Made by a program: the position numbers and the translations under genes. Shown piece by piece: positions 26,503 to 34,900 of a stretch of 64,000 nucleotides of DNA. Source of the DNA: Paenibacillus sp. J2TS4 (GTDB taxonomy: Bacteria; Bacillota; Bacilli; Paenibacillales; NBRC-103111); contig NZ_BOSH01000001.1 of the NCBI RefSeq assembly GCF_018403245.1, forward strand, positions 558,001 to 622,000. The letters are read 5' to 3'. A model generated the notes under the pieces. It ran no database searches. It was not told the DNA's origin and saw only the letters and a program-made list of their open reading frames with translations. Positions within the stretch are counted from its first letter, which is position 1. Every line of letters starts with the position of its first letter.

Positions 26503-26528
26503 ATGAGGAAAGAGGGAGGGGGGCGGTT

Positions 26529-26816
26529 ATGCAAGCTCGCGTTACAACGATCATAGAGCATATGGCCAAATCCCACGGGGAACTCGCAGAAATTATTGAG
26601 TCTACCCGTTATATAACGGTCAATATGGCTCAAATCATTGAAGCCATCCCTGATGTCCAGATTAATTTTCAAGGGGTGGAGGCGCTCACCCAGCATTCGT
26701 TGGGGGTAACCAAAAATTTAACCTCCTATCTAAACATATTGGCAGACCTGGAGGAGGCTATTGCGGATAATTTATCTATTTTAATGAAGGAATTGAACCC
26801 GGCAGACGAGGAATAG
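26529..26816 (+). CDS. Small helical protein 1 of 3 (unknown function)
   Basis: A 95-residue protein I cannot name. It reads as two or three amphipathic helices (TTIIEHMAKSHGELAEIIES; LGVTKNLTSYLNILADLEEA) with hydrophobic residues every three or four positions and an acidic tail; no signal peptide or cysteine. The ATG at 26529 was chosen because GGGAGGGGGG precedes it. It leads a three-gene group of similar small proteins behind a sigma-K-type promoter, so a late-sporulation, coat-associated role is likely (inference). Confidence 0.65.
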   Translation: MQARVTTIIEHMAKSHGELAEIIESTRYITVNMAQIIEAIPDVQINFQGVEALTQHSLGVTKNLTSYLNILADLEEAIADNLSILMKELNPADEE

Positions 26817-26839
26817 AGAGGGCTAAGGGAGGGACCGGA

Positions 26840-27169
26840 ATGGATAGGCAGGAGTCGTACATGTCTATGCTGGAGTCAACGGCTAAAATGCAGCATAACA
26901 TCTCGATTATTCTCGAAGCGAAGGCTGTGGAGGCGGAAAAGTCCCGAAGATGGCTGAATAATCATATTCATGCAGCTAATTTTGAAGAGGATCATGAAGC
27001 CCAGGTAAAGCTGTCTCTGGAATTCCATGAGCAAGTAGTGGAAGCACTCAGCGGCTTGACGAAGCTGGAGATGGGGCTTGCCCGCAATTTGCGTATCGTG
27101 CTCGGTCAAGAAGCGAACGAGCAGCCCGCGTTCGGGGGCGGATTTTTTGATATGGGTGGTAACGGATAA
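26840..27169 (+). CDS. Small helical protein 2 of 3 (unknown function)
   Basis: A 109-residue, mostly alpha-helical protein. Its segments (ESTAKMQHNISIILEAKAVE; VEALSGLTKLEMGLARNLRI) resemble those of the previous protein in spacing, which suggests distant paralogy or a shared helical-bundle fold. The C-terminus is Gly/Phe-rich (FGGGFFDMGG). GGGAGGGACC precedes the ATG. Its TAA overlaps the next ATG (TAATG), so expression of the two is coupled. Confidence 0.65.
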   Translation: MDRQESYMSMLESTAKMQHNISIILEAKAVEAEKSRRWLNNHIHAANFEEDHEAQVKLSLEFHEQVVEALSGLTKLEMGLARNLRIVLGQEANEQPAFGGGFFDMGGNG

Positions 27170-27453
27170 TGGGTTTTCTGGAGAAACAGAACGAATTAAA
27201 GCTGAATATTATGGAAGCTTTGGTTCGCAGTCAAGGGGCCGTGGCCACTATGCTGGAAAGTCTTGCGGAAACGGCCTGCTTGTCCGTCCAAGACTCGGTA
27301 AGAGTGGAGGAGTATTTGAAGGAAATCTCCCAATACCAGCGAGTGTTGGCGGAACGGATGCTCGAGCTGCCTATTCGGGAGGTTCACAAAGGCAAGCCAG
27401 CCTCTCCTTGGCTTGCCTCGGATTGTATTTGCCGTCCCAAACGGCCTCATTAA
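27169..27453 (+). CDS. Small helical protein 3 of 3 (unknown function)
   Basis: A 94-residue protein, the last of the coupled trio. Residues 1-70 are helical like its neighbours (LKLNIMEALVRSQGAVATML; VEEYLKEISQYQRVLAERML). The last 20 residues are unusual (Pro, Cys, Lys) and are encoded across a perfect hairpin at 27391-27418 (GGCAAGCCA/TGGCTTGCC), so the 3' end may have been altered by a nearby rearrangement; a decayed gene begins 13 bp downstream on the other strand. Confidence 0.6.
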   Translation: MGFLEKQNELKLNIMEALVRSQGAVATMLESLAETACLSVQDSVRVEEYLKEISQYQRVLAERMLELPIREVHKGKPASPWLASDCICRPKRPH

Positions 27454-27465
27454 CGCAATCGAAAA

Positions 27466-27724
27466 TTACCATGGGGTGCGAAGAATAATTTTCCCTATAT
27501 TTTTGTTGTGCTCCATATGCTGATGGGCTTCGTTAACCTGCTCCAGCTCCCATATCGAATCGACAAGCCTTTCGATTCTCTCCACTTCCGGCTGTGACAA
27601 GGGGGACGGCCCCGGCTTCCCGGACAAGCTGAATGGCCGCGCTGCCGACGCCGCTGGCTCCTGTATGAATCAGGACGACAGAACCGGCTGATAAGCCGCC
27701 TAACATAAACAGATTGCTTCTCAT
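27466..27724 (-). pseudogene. Decayed NAD(P)H:quinone oxidoreductase
   Basis: A fragment with the Rossmann segment [19 protein letters not shown] of zinc-type quinone oxidoreductases. After ENRK the frame changes, and the other frame reads [20 protein letters not shown] and NIGKIIL, the usual C-terminus of the same family. The N-terminal domain and about 120 middle residues are missing, so it is both truncated and internally deleted. It lies directly after the FabH-type gene. Confidence 0.8.
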
Positions 27725-27725
27725 T

Positions 27726-28745
27726 TTATCTCTCTTTGCTCTTATCGGTAGTTTTTAAGGAAGGGAGCCCCCATTTAACTAACAGTCCGGCTTGGACAAG
27801 CCCACCCCCGAATCCGTACAGGAGGATGCGGTCCCCCGGCTTGATTTTACCGCTTTTTACACCCATGTTCCAGGCGAGAGGAATCGTCGCCGCGGATGTA
27901 TTTCCGTATTTGACCATGCTGTATAGAGTTTTCTCCAGTGGAAATCCGCTTTTCTCACAAATGGATTCAATAATTCGCAAGTTAGCGCTATGTGGAATAA
28001 ACCAATCCGCAGCGGATAGCTCAAGACCGCCGTTTTCCATTACTTTACGCATGCCTGCAGGTACGTTACTGACTGCCCATTTATAAATTTCTCTTCCGTT
28101 CTGGACAACAAAGCCGCTATTTTGCAACTGATGTCCGTCAAGTGATTGGGCCAGTCCGGTTCTGTACAAATGATGGCCTCCGCTGCCGTCGGAATCCAGA
28201 TAGAAACCGAGAAATCCGGAATCAGGGTGTCGTTCTACGAGTGCGGCTCCAGCGCCGTCGCCGAACAATACACAGGTAGTCCGGTCTGTGTAATCCGTAA
28301 TCTTGGTCATAGTATCTCCACTGACAACGAGAATTTTACGGTGCACTCCGGATCGGATCATCGTATCGGCTAGGTGCAGCCCATAAACAAAACCTGCGCA
28401 AGTTGCATTCAAGTCGACAGCCCCGGCTTGATGAATGGAGAAATGTTTTTGCAGCATGGAAGAAACCGAAGGAAAGGGCAGATCTGGTGTGTGGGTACAG
28501 GCGATGATGAAATCACAATCCTGCACTTCCTTATTATAGGACTCCATCATATCGATGACGGCTTCGGTGCATAGATGGCTAGTAAATTGATCCTCCGAGG
28601 CCATTCTCCGCTCCTTGATTCCCGTTCGTTGCACAATCCATTCGTCGCTTGTGTCGACGATTTGTTCCATCGCAGCATTATCGATAATTTTATCAGGGAC
28701 ATAGGTGCCAAGGGCTGTTATAGCCGCATGATTCGGTTGGAGCAT
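27726..28745 (-). CDS. fabH: Beta-ketoacyl-ACP synthase III
   Basis: A 339-residue KAS III. The catalytic triad is present: Cys in [10 protein letters not shown], His in [10 protein letters not shown] and Asn in [10 protein letters not shown]. The C-terminal glycine motif GFGGGL is intact. These enzymes condense acetyl- or branched acyl-CoA with malonyl-ACP to start fatty acids; a paralogue may instead serve a secondary product. It is a single gene with a FapR-like operator 38-55 bp upstream, not part of a full fab cluster, so it is probably an extra copy. The ATG has GGAGAGG upstream. Confidence 0.9.
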   Translation of the reverse strand: MLQPNHAAITALGTYVPDKIIDNAAMEQIVDTSDEWIVQRTGIKERRMASEDQFTSHLCTEAVIDMMESYNKEVQDCDFIIACTHTPDLPFPSVSSMLQKHFSIHQAGAVDLNATCAGFVYGLHLADTMIRSGVHRKILVVSGDTMTKITDYTDRTTCVLFGDGAGAALVERHPDSGFLGFYLDSDGSGGHHLYRTGLAQSLDGHQLQNSGFVVQNGREIYKWAVSNVPAGMRKVMENGGLELSAADWFIPHSANLRIIESICEKSGFPLEKTLYSMVKYGNTSAATIPLAWNMGVKSGKIKPGDRILLYGFGGGLVQAGLLVKWGLPSLKTTDKSKER

Positions 28746-28782
28746 GTTTTTTCCTCTCCTTCAAAATTATTATTACTTGATA

Positions 28783-28800
28783 CTATTACCTGGTACTAAA
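28783..28800 (-). promoter_or_regulatory. Putative FapR operator of fabH
   Basis: On the minus strand TTTAGTACCAGGTAATAG reads as an inverted repeat around TTAGTACC, the half-site bound by FapR, the malonyl-CoA-responsive repressor of Bacillus lipid genes. The position, about 40-55 bp before the start codon, suits repression. Confidence 0.5.
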
Positions 28801-28876
28801 CCAAGCATACATCAATAAGCAAATCCCGGTCAATCTTTTTAAGCGATTAAAGGCTAAGGCCTCAGTGAATAGCGAA

Positions 28877-28906
28877 GAATACTTTTTTGGGACAATGCGC
28901 AAACTA
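28877..28906 (+). promoter_or_regulatory. Possible forespore (sigma-G/F) promoter
   Basis: GAATA at 28877-28881, an 18-bp spacer and CAAACTA at 28900-28906 resemble forespore promoters with one mismatch in CATACTA. Spacing equals that of the candidate before lonB. YhcN/YlaJ-type genes of B. subtilis are forespore-expressed. Confidence 0.4.
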
Positions 28907-28945
28907 CAAACCGATTATAAATATAATCCAGAAGGAGTTGAGAGG

Positions 28946-29590
28946 ATGAGTTCATATCCTTTGAAAAAGGTAACGCTCACTGTAGTTCTTGTCTCGATTG
29001 CGGCTGTTCTAACCCTGACTGGCTGCGGGGCGGAAACGAAACGGGGGGCCGCTCCCATCAATAAGCGAGGACTTGATCAGGCAAATCCCTATGGAATGAA
29101 CCGGGTGGGGGACGGCACAGTTCCCCATGCGACAGGGACTCCATATCATACGAATGATCGTGTTATGGAAAGAAGCCGAATTAACGCTTCCTCCAAAATG
29201 GAGATGAGCCAGCACGTGGCCGACGCGGTAGCGGCATTGGACGAAGTGGATAGCGCCAATGTGCTCGTTACGGATAATAACGCCTATGTAGCCGTTAAGC
29301 TGCATTCGGGTTCCGCAGTTCAGAACACTAATCCGGCTAACCCATCGGTGATTGGAGATGTCACTCCGGAAATAAAGCAAAAAATTGCGGACAAGGTCAA
29401 ATCGGTGGACGCTCACATTAAAGAAGTGTACGTTTCGGCCAACCCGGATTTTGTGGAACGAATGAATGTCTATGCTCAAGATTTCCGGGAAGGCCGTCCT
29501 CTTAGCGGCTTTGTGAAGGAATTCAGTGCGATTGTCGAAAGAATATTCCCCACCAGGGTAATCAGCGAGCAATCCGTGGTCACGCCTTAA
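28946..29590 (+). CDS. YhcN/YlaJ-family spore lipoprotein
   Basis: A 214-residue lipoprotein. Residues 1-32 form a signal peptide ending in the lipobox LTGC. The mature part has SQHVADAVAALDEVDSANVL, AYVAVKL and VKSVDAHIKEVYVSANPDF, the conserved core of the YhcN/YlaJ family, which is associated with spore membranes and germination. The ATG at 28946 was preferred to an upstream in-frame start because AAGGAG lies 8 bp before it and it gives a clean signal peptide. It stands just upstream of gerE. Confidence 0.8.
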   Translation: MSSYPLKKVTLTVVLVSIAAVLTLTGCGAETKRGAAPINKRGLDQANPYGMNRVGDGTVPHATGTPYHTNDRVMERSRINASSKMEMSQHVADAVAALDEVDSANVLVTDNNAYVAVKLHSGSAVQNTNPANPSVIGDVTPEIKQKIADKVKSVDAHIKEVYVSANPDFVERMNVYAQDFREGRPLSGFVKEFSAIVERIFPTRVISEQSVVTP

Positions 29591-29614
29591 AGGCCTATTT
29601 TTACGGAACAAAGC

Positions 29615-29642
29615 ACCAACAATGCCGGCCCTTCATAGTATA
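29615..29642 (+). promoter_or_regulatory. Sigma-K-type promoter of gerE
   Basis: CACC (29614-29617), a 16-bp spacer and CATAGTATA (29634-29642) match the sigma-K consensus. B. subtilis gerE is a sigma-K gene, which supports the assignment here and, by similarity, at 16704 and 26475. Confidence 0.7.
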
Positions 29643-29706
29643 GATTTGACTGTATCCCTTTACCTTGTAACTTATATAAATCCCGAGCAAGGAGGGGTGA
29701 CACACT

Positions 29707-29931
29707 ATGAAGGGCAGCGATCATAAAAGCAAGTTTTTGTTGACCCACCGTGAACGAGAAGTATTCGAATTATTGGTTCAGGATAAAACGACCAAGGATA
29801 TCGCTCAACAGCTGTTTATCAGCGAGAAGACCGTGCGAAATCATATCTCTAATGTCATGCAAAAATTAAATGTCAAAGGTCGTTCACAAGCAGTAGTCGA
29901 GCTTATTAAGCTTGGGGAAATAACAATCTGA
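29707..29931 (+). CDS. gerE: Spore coat regulator GerE
   Basis: A 74-residue protein, exactly the length of B. subtilis GerE and very similar throughout: LTHREREVFELLVQDKTTKD, LFISEKTVRNHISNVMQKLN and KGRSQAVVEL form the LuxR-type helix-turn-helix. GerE binds DNA late in the mother cell, activating and repressing coat genes together with sigma-K. AAGGAGGGG precedes the ATG. Being within 2 kb of the surface-glycan region, it is a plausible regulator of the sigma-K-type genes in this window. Confidence 0.97.
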   Translation: MKGSDHKSKFLLTHREREVFELLVQDKTTKDIAQQLFISEKTVRNHISNVMQKLNVKGRSQAVVELIKLGEITI

Positions 29932-30404
29932 GGAAAGCAACGCAATGGCCTCAACCAGTGGCCTTCCCTATAGGTTCTCTCCATTCCGGGAGGAGTGCAG
30001 AAGGGGAGGCTTTTTATTTTGTAATGATATTCGCTTGAGTTCCACTTTTGACCTGTATCCCCTTGACTCAGAAAAGTTTGGCTGTCCCGATCACAAGAAG
30101 TGACCCTGGTATAGAAGATGGGAGAAGTTGACGAGTTTAACAAAAAGGGACCCGGAAAATGATGGCTTGAGAATGTTAGGATCCAAGCAGGAGAGGTTAT
30201 CTGAGCGAAGGGGATAACAGCCAAAAGCATGGGAAAAGGAATTAAGGAGGTCCACTCAAGAAATAGTCCCGCAGAAGCTTGATGCACCCAAGCATCTTTA
30301 GTATCGTTGCCGGAATGGGGGTTTAACTGTACAATTAAAATATGCAGATAGAAAAATTGGATCTTACATATGGAAGGACCAATTATACAGGAGAGGCATT
30401 ATAT
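29932..30404. other. Intergenic region after gerE
   Basis: About 470 bp without a supported gene. There are only weak hairpins, for example around 29951-29965, and no promoter or RNA I can name. Confidence 0.5.
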
Positions 30405-31157
30405 ATGATGGAATGGTATGAACAGAGCTTTGGGGAAGATTACCTGATTGTTTACAAACATAGAGACATGCAGGGAGCCAGGGAGGAAGTGGGCGAAATG
30501 ATCGGCTGGCTCGATCTGGAGCCGGGAGCTTCTGTTTTTGACCTGTGCTGCGGAATGGGGCGCCATTCTCTGGCGTTGGCTGATCTTGGATTTCGTGTCA
30601 CCGGGATGGATTTATCCAAGGTGCTTTTGCGTGAAGCGAGAGAGCGGGACCCGGATGACCGTGTGGAATGGCTGCAAGGCGATATGAGAGAAGTGCCCTT
30701 GACCAGATCTTTCGACGCAGTCGTGAACTGGTTCACCTCTTTCGGTTATTTTAATAAAGACGAGGAGAACGCGAAGGTGCTCGGTCAAATCAGTCGACTG
30801 CTGTCGCCAACCGGCCGCTTTCTGATTGATTATTTGAACGCGGATTATGTCGCGAGGAATCTGGTTCCGCACTCGGTCCGAGAGGAGGCGGGAATGACCA
30901 TCGACGAAAAAAGATCGATAGAGGACGGATGTGTACGGAAAAGAATTACTATTTCGGAGCCCGGCAGCGAGAATCGGAGCTATCTGGAGCAAGTCAAGCT
31001 GTATAAGCTGGCCGATTTTCATTCCATGTGTCAGAAAGCAGGCTTGATCATCGAGAAGGTATACGGGAATTACGACGGACTGGGCTATGACGAGACAGAG
31101 TCCCCGCGACTTATTATGCTGGGCCGGAAAGCAGGGGATGCCGGTGGGGTTTGTTGA
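30405..31157 (+). CDS. Class I SAM-dependent methyltransferase
   Basis: A 250-residue methyltransferase. VFDLCCGMGRHSLALADLG is motif I (SAM binding), GMDLSKVLLREA motif II with the acidic residue, and VEWLQGDMREVP plus FDAVVNWFTSFGYF motifs III and IV. The ATG at 30405 was chosen because AGGAGAGG sits 8 bp upstream; an upstream in-frame ATG has no ribosome-binding site. It overlaps the MBL-fold gene by 20 bp, which suggests that the two act together. The substrate is unknown. Confidence 0.8.
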   Translation: MMEWYEQSFGEDYLIVYKHRDMQGAREEVGEMIGWLDLEPGASVFDLCCGMGRHSLALADLGFRVTGMDLSKVLLREARERDPDDRVEWLQGDMREVPLTRSFDAVVNWFTSFGYFNKDEENAKVLGQISRLLSPTGRFLIDYLNADYVARNLVPHSVREEAGMTIDEKRSIEDGCVRKRITISEPGSENRSYLEQVKLYKLADFHSMCQKAGLIIEKVYGNYDGLGYDETESPRLIMLGRKAGDAGGVC

Positions 31158-32145
31158 CGCTGCAAAGAAACGCGGTTTGAGTGCTTCCGAACCGACGATC
31201 CGGGTTAAAGTGCCGCTTCCATTTCCGCTTCGTTGGGTCAATAGCTATCTGGTTCGAGGTCGAGACGGGTATACTCTGATTGATCCCGGTTTACATACTC
31301 CTGAGGGGGAACAGGTCTGGGAAGAAGCGTTAAGCAGTTACGGAATCCGATACGGGGATATTGAGCAGATCGTTCTAACTCATCATCACCCCGACCACTA
31401 TGGTTTGGCTGGATGGTTTCAGGAGCGCAGCGGGGCCCCTGTCTGGATCTCGGAGGAAGGGCAGCGGCAAGCGGAACGAATGTGGACCGGGAGCTACCCG
31501 ATGAACAGGCAAGTGTACGATTTGTTTATTTGTCATGGAATGGACACAGACACAGCGGCCAAGCTTCATGGGCACTTTGAGGGCTTCCTTCCGCTCGTTC
31601 ATCCCATGCCCGCTCGAGTGAGCTTTTATGACCGTGAAAAGCCGTTTGCCTTAGGGACAAGGAACTGTGAAGTTATTCATACTCCCGGGCATGCCTACGG
31701 TCATGTCTGCTTTTACGATCGGGAGCATAAAGAAATGTTTTGCGGCGACCATGTTTTACCAAGAATCTCTCCTAATGTCAGCTTTATTCCCGACACGGAG
31801 ATTAATCCGCTGCAATCCTATTTGGAGAGCTTGTCGGATATAAGCCGGTATGAGGTTATCCGGGCTTATCCCGGTCATCGGGACCCTTTTGAATCGTTCA
31901 CGGAACGGGCGTCCGCCCTCGTGATCCATCATGAAGAGCGTCTCGCGGAGATGGAGAGACGGTTGCCGAACCCGCGAACGGTATACGAGCTGTGCCTCGA
32001 CATATTCGGTGAACGATTGACAATGCATCAGCTTCGCTTCGCCATGGCCGAAACGTTGGCCCATGTCATTTATTTGCACAAGGCGGAACGTGTGGCCGAA
32101 ACAGAGCAGGACGGTGTTCTCTTCTATCAAAGCTCACGGGAATAA
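31138..32145 (+). CDS. MBL-fold metallo-hydrolase
   Basis: A 335-residue metallo-beta-lactamase-fold protein. LTHHHPDHYGLAG is the HxHxDH metal motif, HTPGHAYGH supplies the next histidine and FCGDHVLP the bridging aspartate. The C-terminal 100 residues are helical and close the active site, as in the RNase-Z-like and thioesterase-like hydrolases of the family. ATG 31138 follows GCAGGGG inside the preceding gene. The substrate may be a thioester or lactone; this cannot be read from sequence. Confidence 0.8.
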   Translation: MPVGFVDAAKKRGLSASEPTIRVKVPLPFPLRWVNSYLVRGRDGYTLIDPGLHTPEGEQVWEEALSSYGIRYGDIEQIVLTHHHPDHYGLAGWFQERSGAPVWISEEGQRQAERMWTGSYPMNRQVYDLFICHGMDTDTAAKLHGHFEGFLPLVHPMPARVSFYDREKPFALGTRNCEVIHTPGHAYGHVCFYDREHKEMFCGDHVLPRISPNVSFIPDTEINPLQSYLESLSDISRYEVIRAYPGHRDPFESFTERASALVIHHEERLAEMERRLPNPRTVYELCLDIFGERLTMHQLRFAMAETLAHVIYLHKAERVAETEQDGVLFYQSSRE

Positions 32146-32177
32146 AGACTGAGGGAAGCTTCCTTCAGTCTTTATTC
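32144..32177. terminator. Bidirectional terminator
   Basis: A 16-bp stem with one mismatch beginning AAAGACTGA and ending TCAGTCTTT. It separates the convergent MBL and PgpA-family genes and has T/A tracts on both sides. Confidence 0.8.
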
Positions 32178-32185
32178 CCGTTCTA

Positions 32186-32734
32186 TTACTTCGATTCGTC
32201 GGCGGATGCCGTTCCTTGACTGTTTCGTTCCTCAGCCACTTTCTGTTTGTTATGGGCGATGCTGCTGGCTGCAGACGCTGCAATCGCTCCGACAATATCG
32301 TCGAGGAATGTATGAATCATCGGACCGCCCTTTTCATTAAGCTTACCGATAATTCCCGGCTTCACCTTATCCAGGTAGCCGAAATTGGTAAATCCGATAC
32401 TTCCATATACATTGACAATGGATAAAGCCAATACTTCGTCACACCCGTACAATCCTTCGTCGTTCTCAATCATGTCCTGAAGGGGAGAGAACAGTTGACC
32501 CTGGTCCGCCAATAAATCGAGTTGGATTCCTGTTAGCACAGCATTTTGCACTTCCCTTTTGGCCAGCACCTTGTCTACGCTCGCAAGGCATTCCTCCAAG
32601 GTGAGATCACTGTAGTATCCCTGCTGCAAATACATGACCAGCTCCGCGATGTCGCTTCTTTCCACTCCTCGTTTTTGTAACCATTCATTCGTGGCTTGCT
32701 CCACTTTACGGCTGTCTAGGCTGTACTTCTTCAT
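32186..32734 (-). CDS. PgpA/YutG-family protein
   Basis: A 182-residue protein of the phosphatidylglycerophosphatase A family as found in Firmicutes (YutG type). Signature stretches are LYGCDEVLALSIVNVYGSIG, FTNFGYLDK and HTFLDDIVGAIAASAAS. It may dephosphorylate phosphatidylglycerophosphate. Unlike E. coli PgpA it is weakly hydrophobic and has a helical N-terminal region. ATG at 32734 is preceded by AGGGGGAT; a longer in-frame version upstream has no site. It stands divergent from gerM. Confidence 0.75.
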   Translation of the reverse strand: MKKYSLDSRKVEQATNEWLQKRGVERSDIAELVMYLQQGYYSDLTLEECLASVDKVLAKREVQNAVLTGIQLDLLADQGQLFSPLQDMIENDEGLYGCDEVLALSIVNVYGSIGFTNFGYLDKVKPGIIGKLNEKGGPMIHTFLDDIVGAIAASAASSIAHNKQKVAEERNSQGTASADESK

Positions 32735-32904
32735 AAGATCATCCCCCTTCCATAAATTGCGCGTCCCGCACCCTTTTTTTCGATCCAGGACCAGGTAACA
32801 TTTCCCTGAAAACCGTTTTACTATTGTGGACAAAAAGTAGTTATAAAATGCGGGACAACTCGTATACATAATACTACATTACCATACTGGAGGAGGTAAG
32901 AAAC

Positions 32905-33954
32905 ATGGCTGTATCGAAAGGGGTGCGCCGAATTGCAATGGCAGGCGCCATTATTTTGCTGGCCTCGGGATGTTCTGTTAACAAGCCGGAAGAAAGCCAA
33001 TCTATAGATCCGCCGCCGATCAGCGCCGAAGAGATGATGCTTCAGATACAGGATAACGAAGCAGGAGTGAGTGAGATCATCAGCGAAACCTTCCGGGCTA
33101 CTTTATATTTTAAAGACGAGAGGGGAATGGTGGCCCCGATTAGCCTGAATCTTCCCCGCGAGGAAGGTGTAGCAAAGAAATCACTGGAATACATGGTGCA
33201 GGGAGGACCGGGGGAGGCGCTTCTGCCTCAAGGATTTGCCGCACTGCTTCCGGCTGGAACGAAAATGACGGTAGACATCGATGCGGAAACAAGAGTGGCT
33301 GCGGTTGATTTTAGCAAAGAATTTACAAATTACAGTAAAGAGGACGAACGCAAGCTGCTGGAAGCGATCACCTGGACGCTTACCGGCTTCCCGACAGTGG
33401 ACGAGGTCAAGCTGAGCGTGCGCGGCACTCCGTTAACGGAAATGCCTGTAGACCACACTCCAATTAACGGTGCATTAACCCGGGACATGGGCATTAATAT
33501 GGAAATTGCCAATGGGGTGAATATTGGCCGAACTACACCGGTGACACTCTATTTCACCAAGGAGGGCTCAGATTTCTCCTACTACGTTCCAGTAACCCGC
33601 TTGGTGGAGCGGACCGATAACGTGCTTCAGGCAACTGTGGAGGAGCTAATTAAAGGCCCGGGGGAAAGTAAAGGGATGACCCCGGTCTTATCCGCCGCTG
33701 CCCAGGTGCTGGAAGTGGAAAGCTCGGAAGAAAGCGATCTGGTAACGATTAATTTCGATTCAAAGCTATTGGATGAAAATGGCAAGGCGGCTGTCGAAGC
33801 TATGGAGTCGATCGTATTATCCGTTACTGAAAATACCGGTGCAAGCCAGGTTCAAATTTTGGTGGACGGAGAAGCGACCGTTACCACGACCAACGACCAA
33901 AGTTATGCTAAGCCAGTCCAGCGGCCTTCTCATGTCAACGCTCCGAAGATGTAA
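32905..33954 (+). CDS. gerM: Spore lipoprotein GerM with two GerMN domains
   Basis: A 349-residue lipoprotein: signal peptide with lipobox LASGC near residue 24, then two GerMN domains. Each begins with a TLYF strand (ATLYFKDERG; VTLYFTKEGS) and contains a LVQGGPGE-like loop (MVQGGPGEALLPQ; LIKGPGESKGM). GerM is needed for cortex synthesis and germination in B. subtilis. GGAGGAGG precedes the ATG. It is followed by rph and rdgB as in Bacillus, with a hairpin repeat element between. Confidence 0.93.
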   Translation: MAVSKGVRRIAMAGAIILLASGCSVNKPEESQSIDPPPISAEEMMLQIQDNEAGVSEIISETFRATLYFKDERGMVAPISLNLPREEGVAKKSLEYMVQGGPGEALLPQGFAALLPAGTKMTVDIDAETRVAAVDFSKEFTNYSKEDERKLLEAITWTLTGFPTVDEVKLSVRGTPLTEMPVDHTPINGALTRDMGINMEIANGVNIGRTTPVTLYFTKEGSDFSYYVPVTRLVERTDNVLQATVEELIKGPGESKGMTPVLSAAAQVLEVESSEESDLVTINFDSKLLDENGKAAVEAMESIVLSVTENTGASQVQILVDGEATVTTTNDQSYAKPVQRPSHVNAPKM

Positions 33955-34004
33955 AGTTCCATCCGCGAAAAAGCGAAGAAATGCTTTTTATAAGTTCCGG
34001 GGCC

Positions 34005-34060
34005 CCCGCAAAGTACTTGGAATACGCTTCGAAGGCCAACGTCACTTTGCGGGTTATTTT
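34005..34060 (+). repeat. Dispersed hairpin element, copy 2, also a likely gerM terminator
   Basis: CCCGCAAAGT (34005-34014) pairs perfectly with ACTTTGCGGG (34044-34053), followed by TTATTTT. The 29-nt loop contains TTGG/CCAA and the palindrome CTTCGAAG. Loop and stem closely resemble 16482-16531. Confidence 0.7.
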
Positions 34061-34144
34061 ATTCGGATGATTTTCCTCATAGGCTTTGGTAAAATGAGGT
34101 ATACTCTATTTGTGGTATTCAGCAAGCTTAGGAGGACTTCATGA

Positions 34145-34900
34145 ATGAGAATTGACGGAAGACGGTACGATCAACTAAGACCTTTGTCTCTGATTCCCGA
34201 TTATGTTAAGCATGCGGAAGGTTCCGTGCTGATCAGTGTCGGGGACACGAGAGTGCTATGCAACGCGACGGTAGAGGAGCGGGTCCCTCCATTTATGAAG
34301 GGGCAGGGTAAAGGCTGGATTAACGCCGAATATTCGATGCTCCCGAGAGCGACTCAGGTTCGCAATCAACGCGAGGCGACAAAAGGCAAGCTGGGTGGTC
34401 GGACCATGGAAATTCAAAGACTGATCGGGCGTGCTCTAAGGTCGGTAGTCGATCTTGATCGCTTGGGCGAACGGACGATAACTTTGGATTGCGATGTCAT
34501 TCAAGCGGATGGCGGAACTCGAACGACCTCGATAACCGGAGCGTTCGTCGCGATGGCCATGGCTGTCGATAAGCTGCATCGGAATAAACCATTCTCTACT
34601 TATCCGATTACCGATTTTTTGGCTTCGGTCAGTGTAGGAATCGTTAACCAGCAAGTCTGTCTCGATCTGAACTATGCCGAAGATTCAACGGCTAAGGTCG
34701 ATATGAACATAGTAATGACCGGCGCTGGCAAGTTCGTCGAGGTTCAGGGGACCGGGGAAGAGGCCCCTTTCTCCAGGACGGAATTGGATGGACTGCTTGG
34801 CGTGTCCGAGGCCGGAATCCAGATATTGATCGAGGAGCAGAAAAGGGTGCTGGGCGATATCGCCTCCCGGATCGGGGTAAGAAACCATGCATCCAGCTAA
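34145..34900 (+). CDS. rph: Ribonuclease PH
   Basis: A 251-residue phosphorolytic 3'-5' exoribonuclease that trims tRNA 3' ends. [45 protein letters not shown] and the [19 protein letters not shown] core are all typical. AGGAGGACTTC precedes the ATG at 34145; an ATG four bases earlier is out of frame and closes at once. It overlaps rdgB by 14 bp, as in Bacillus. Confidence 0.97.
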   Translation: MRIDGRRYDQLRPLSLIPDYVKHAEGSVLISVGDTRVLCNATVEERVPPFMKGQGKGWINAEYSMLPRATQVRNQREATKGKLGGRTMEIQRLIGRALRSVVDLDRLGERTITLDCDVIQADGGTRTTSITGAFVAMAMAVDKLHRNKPFSTYPITDFLASVSVGIVNQQVCLDLNYAEDSTAKVDMNIVMTGAGKFVEVQGTGEEAPFSRTELDGLLGVSEAGIQILIEEQKRVLGDIASRIGVRNHASS

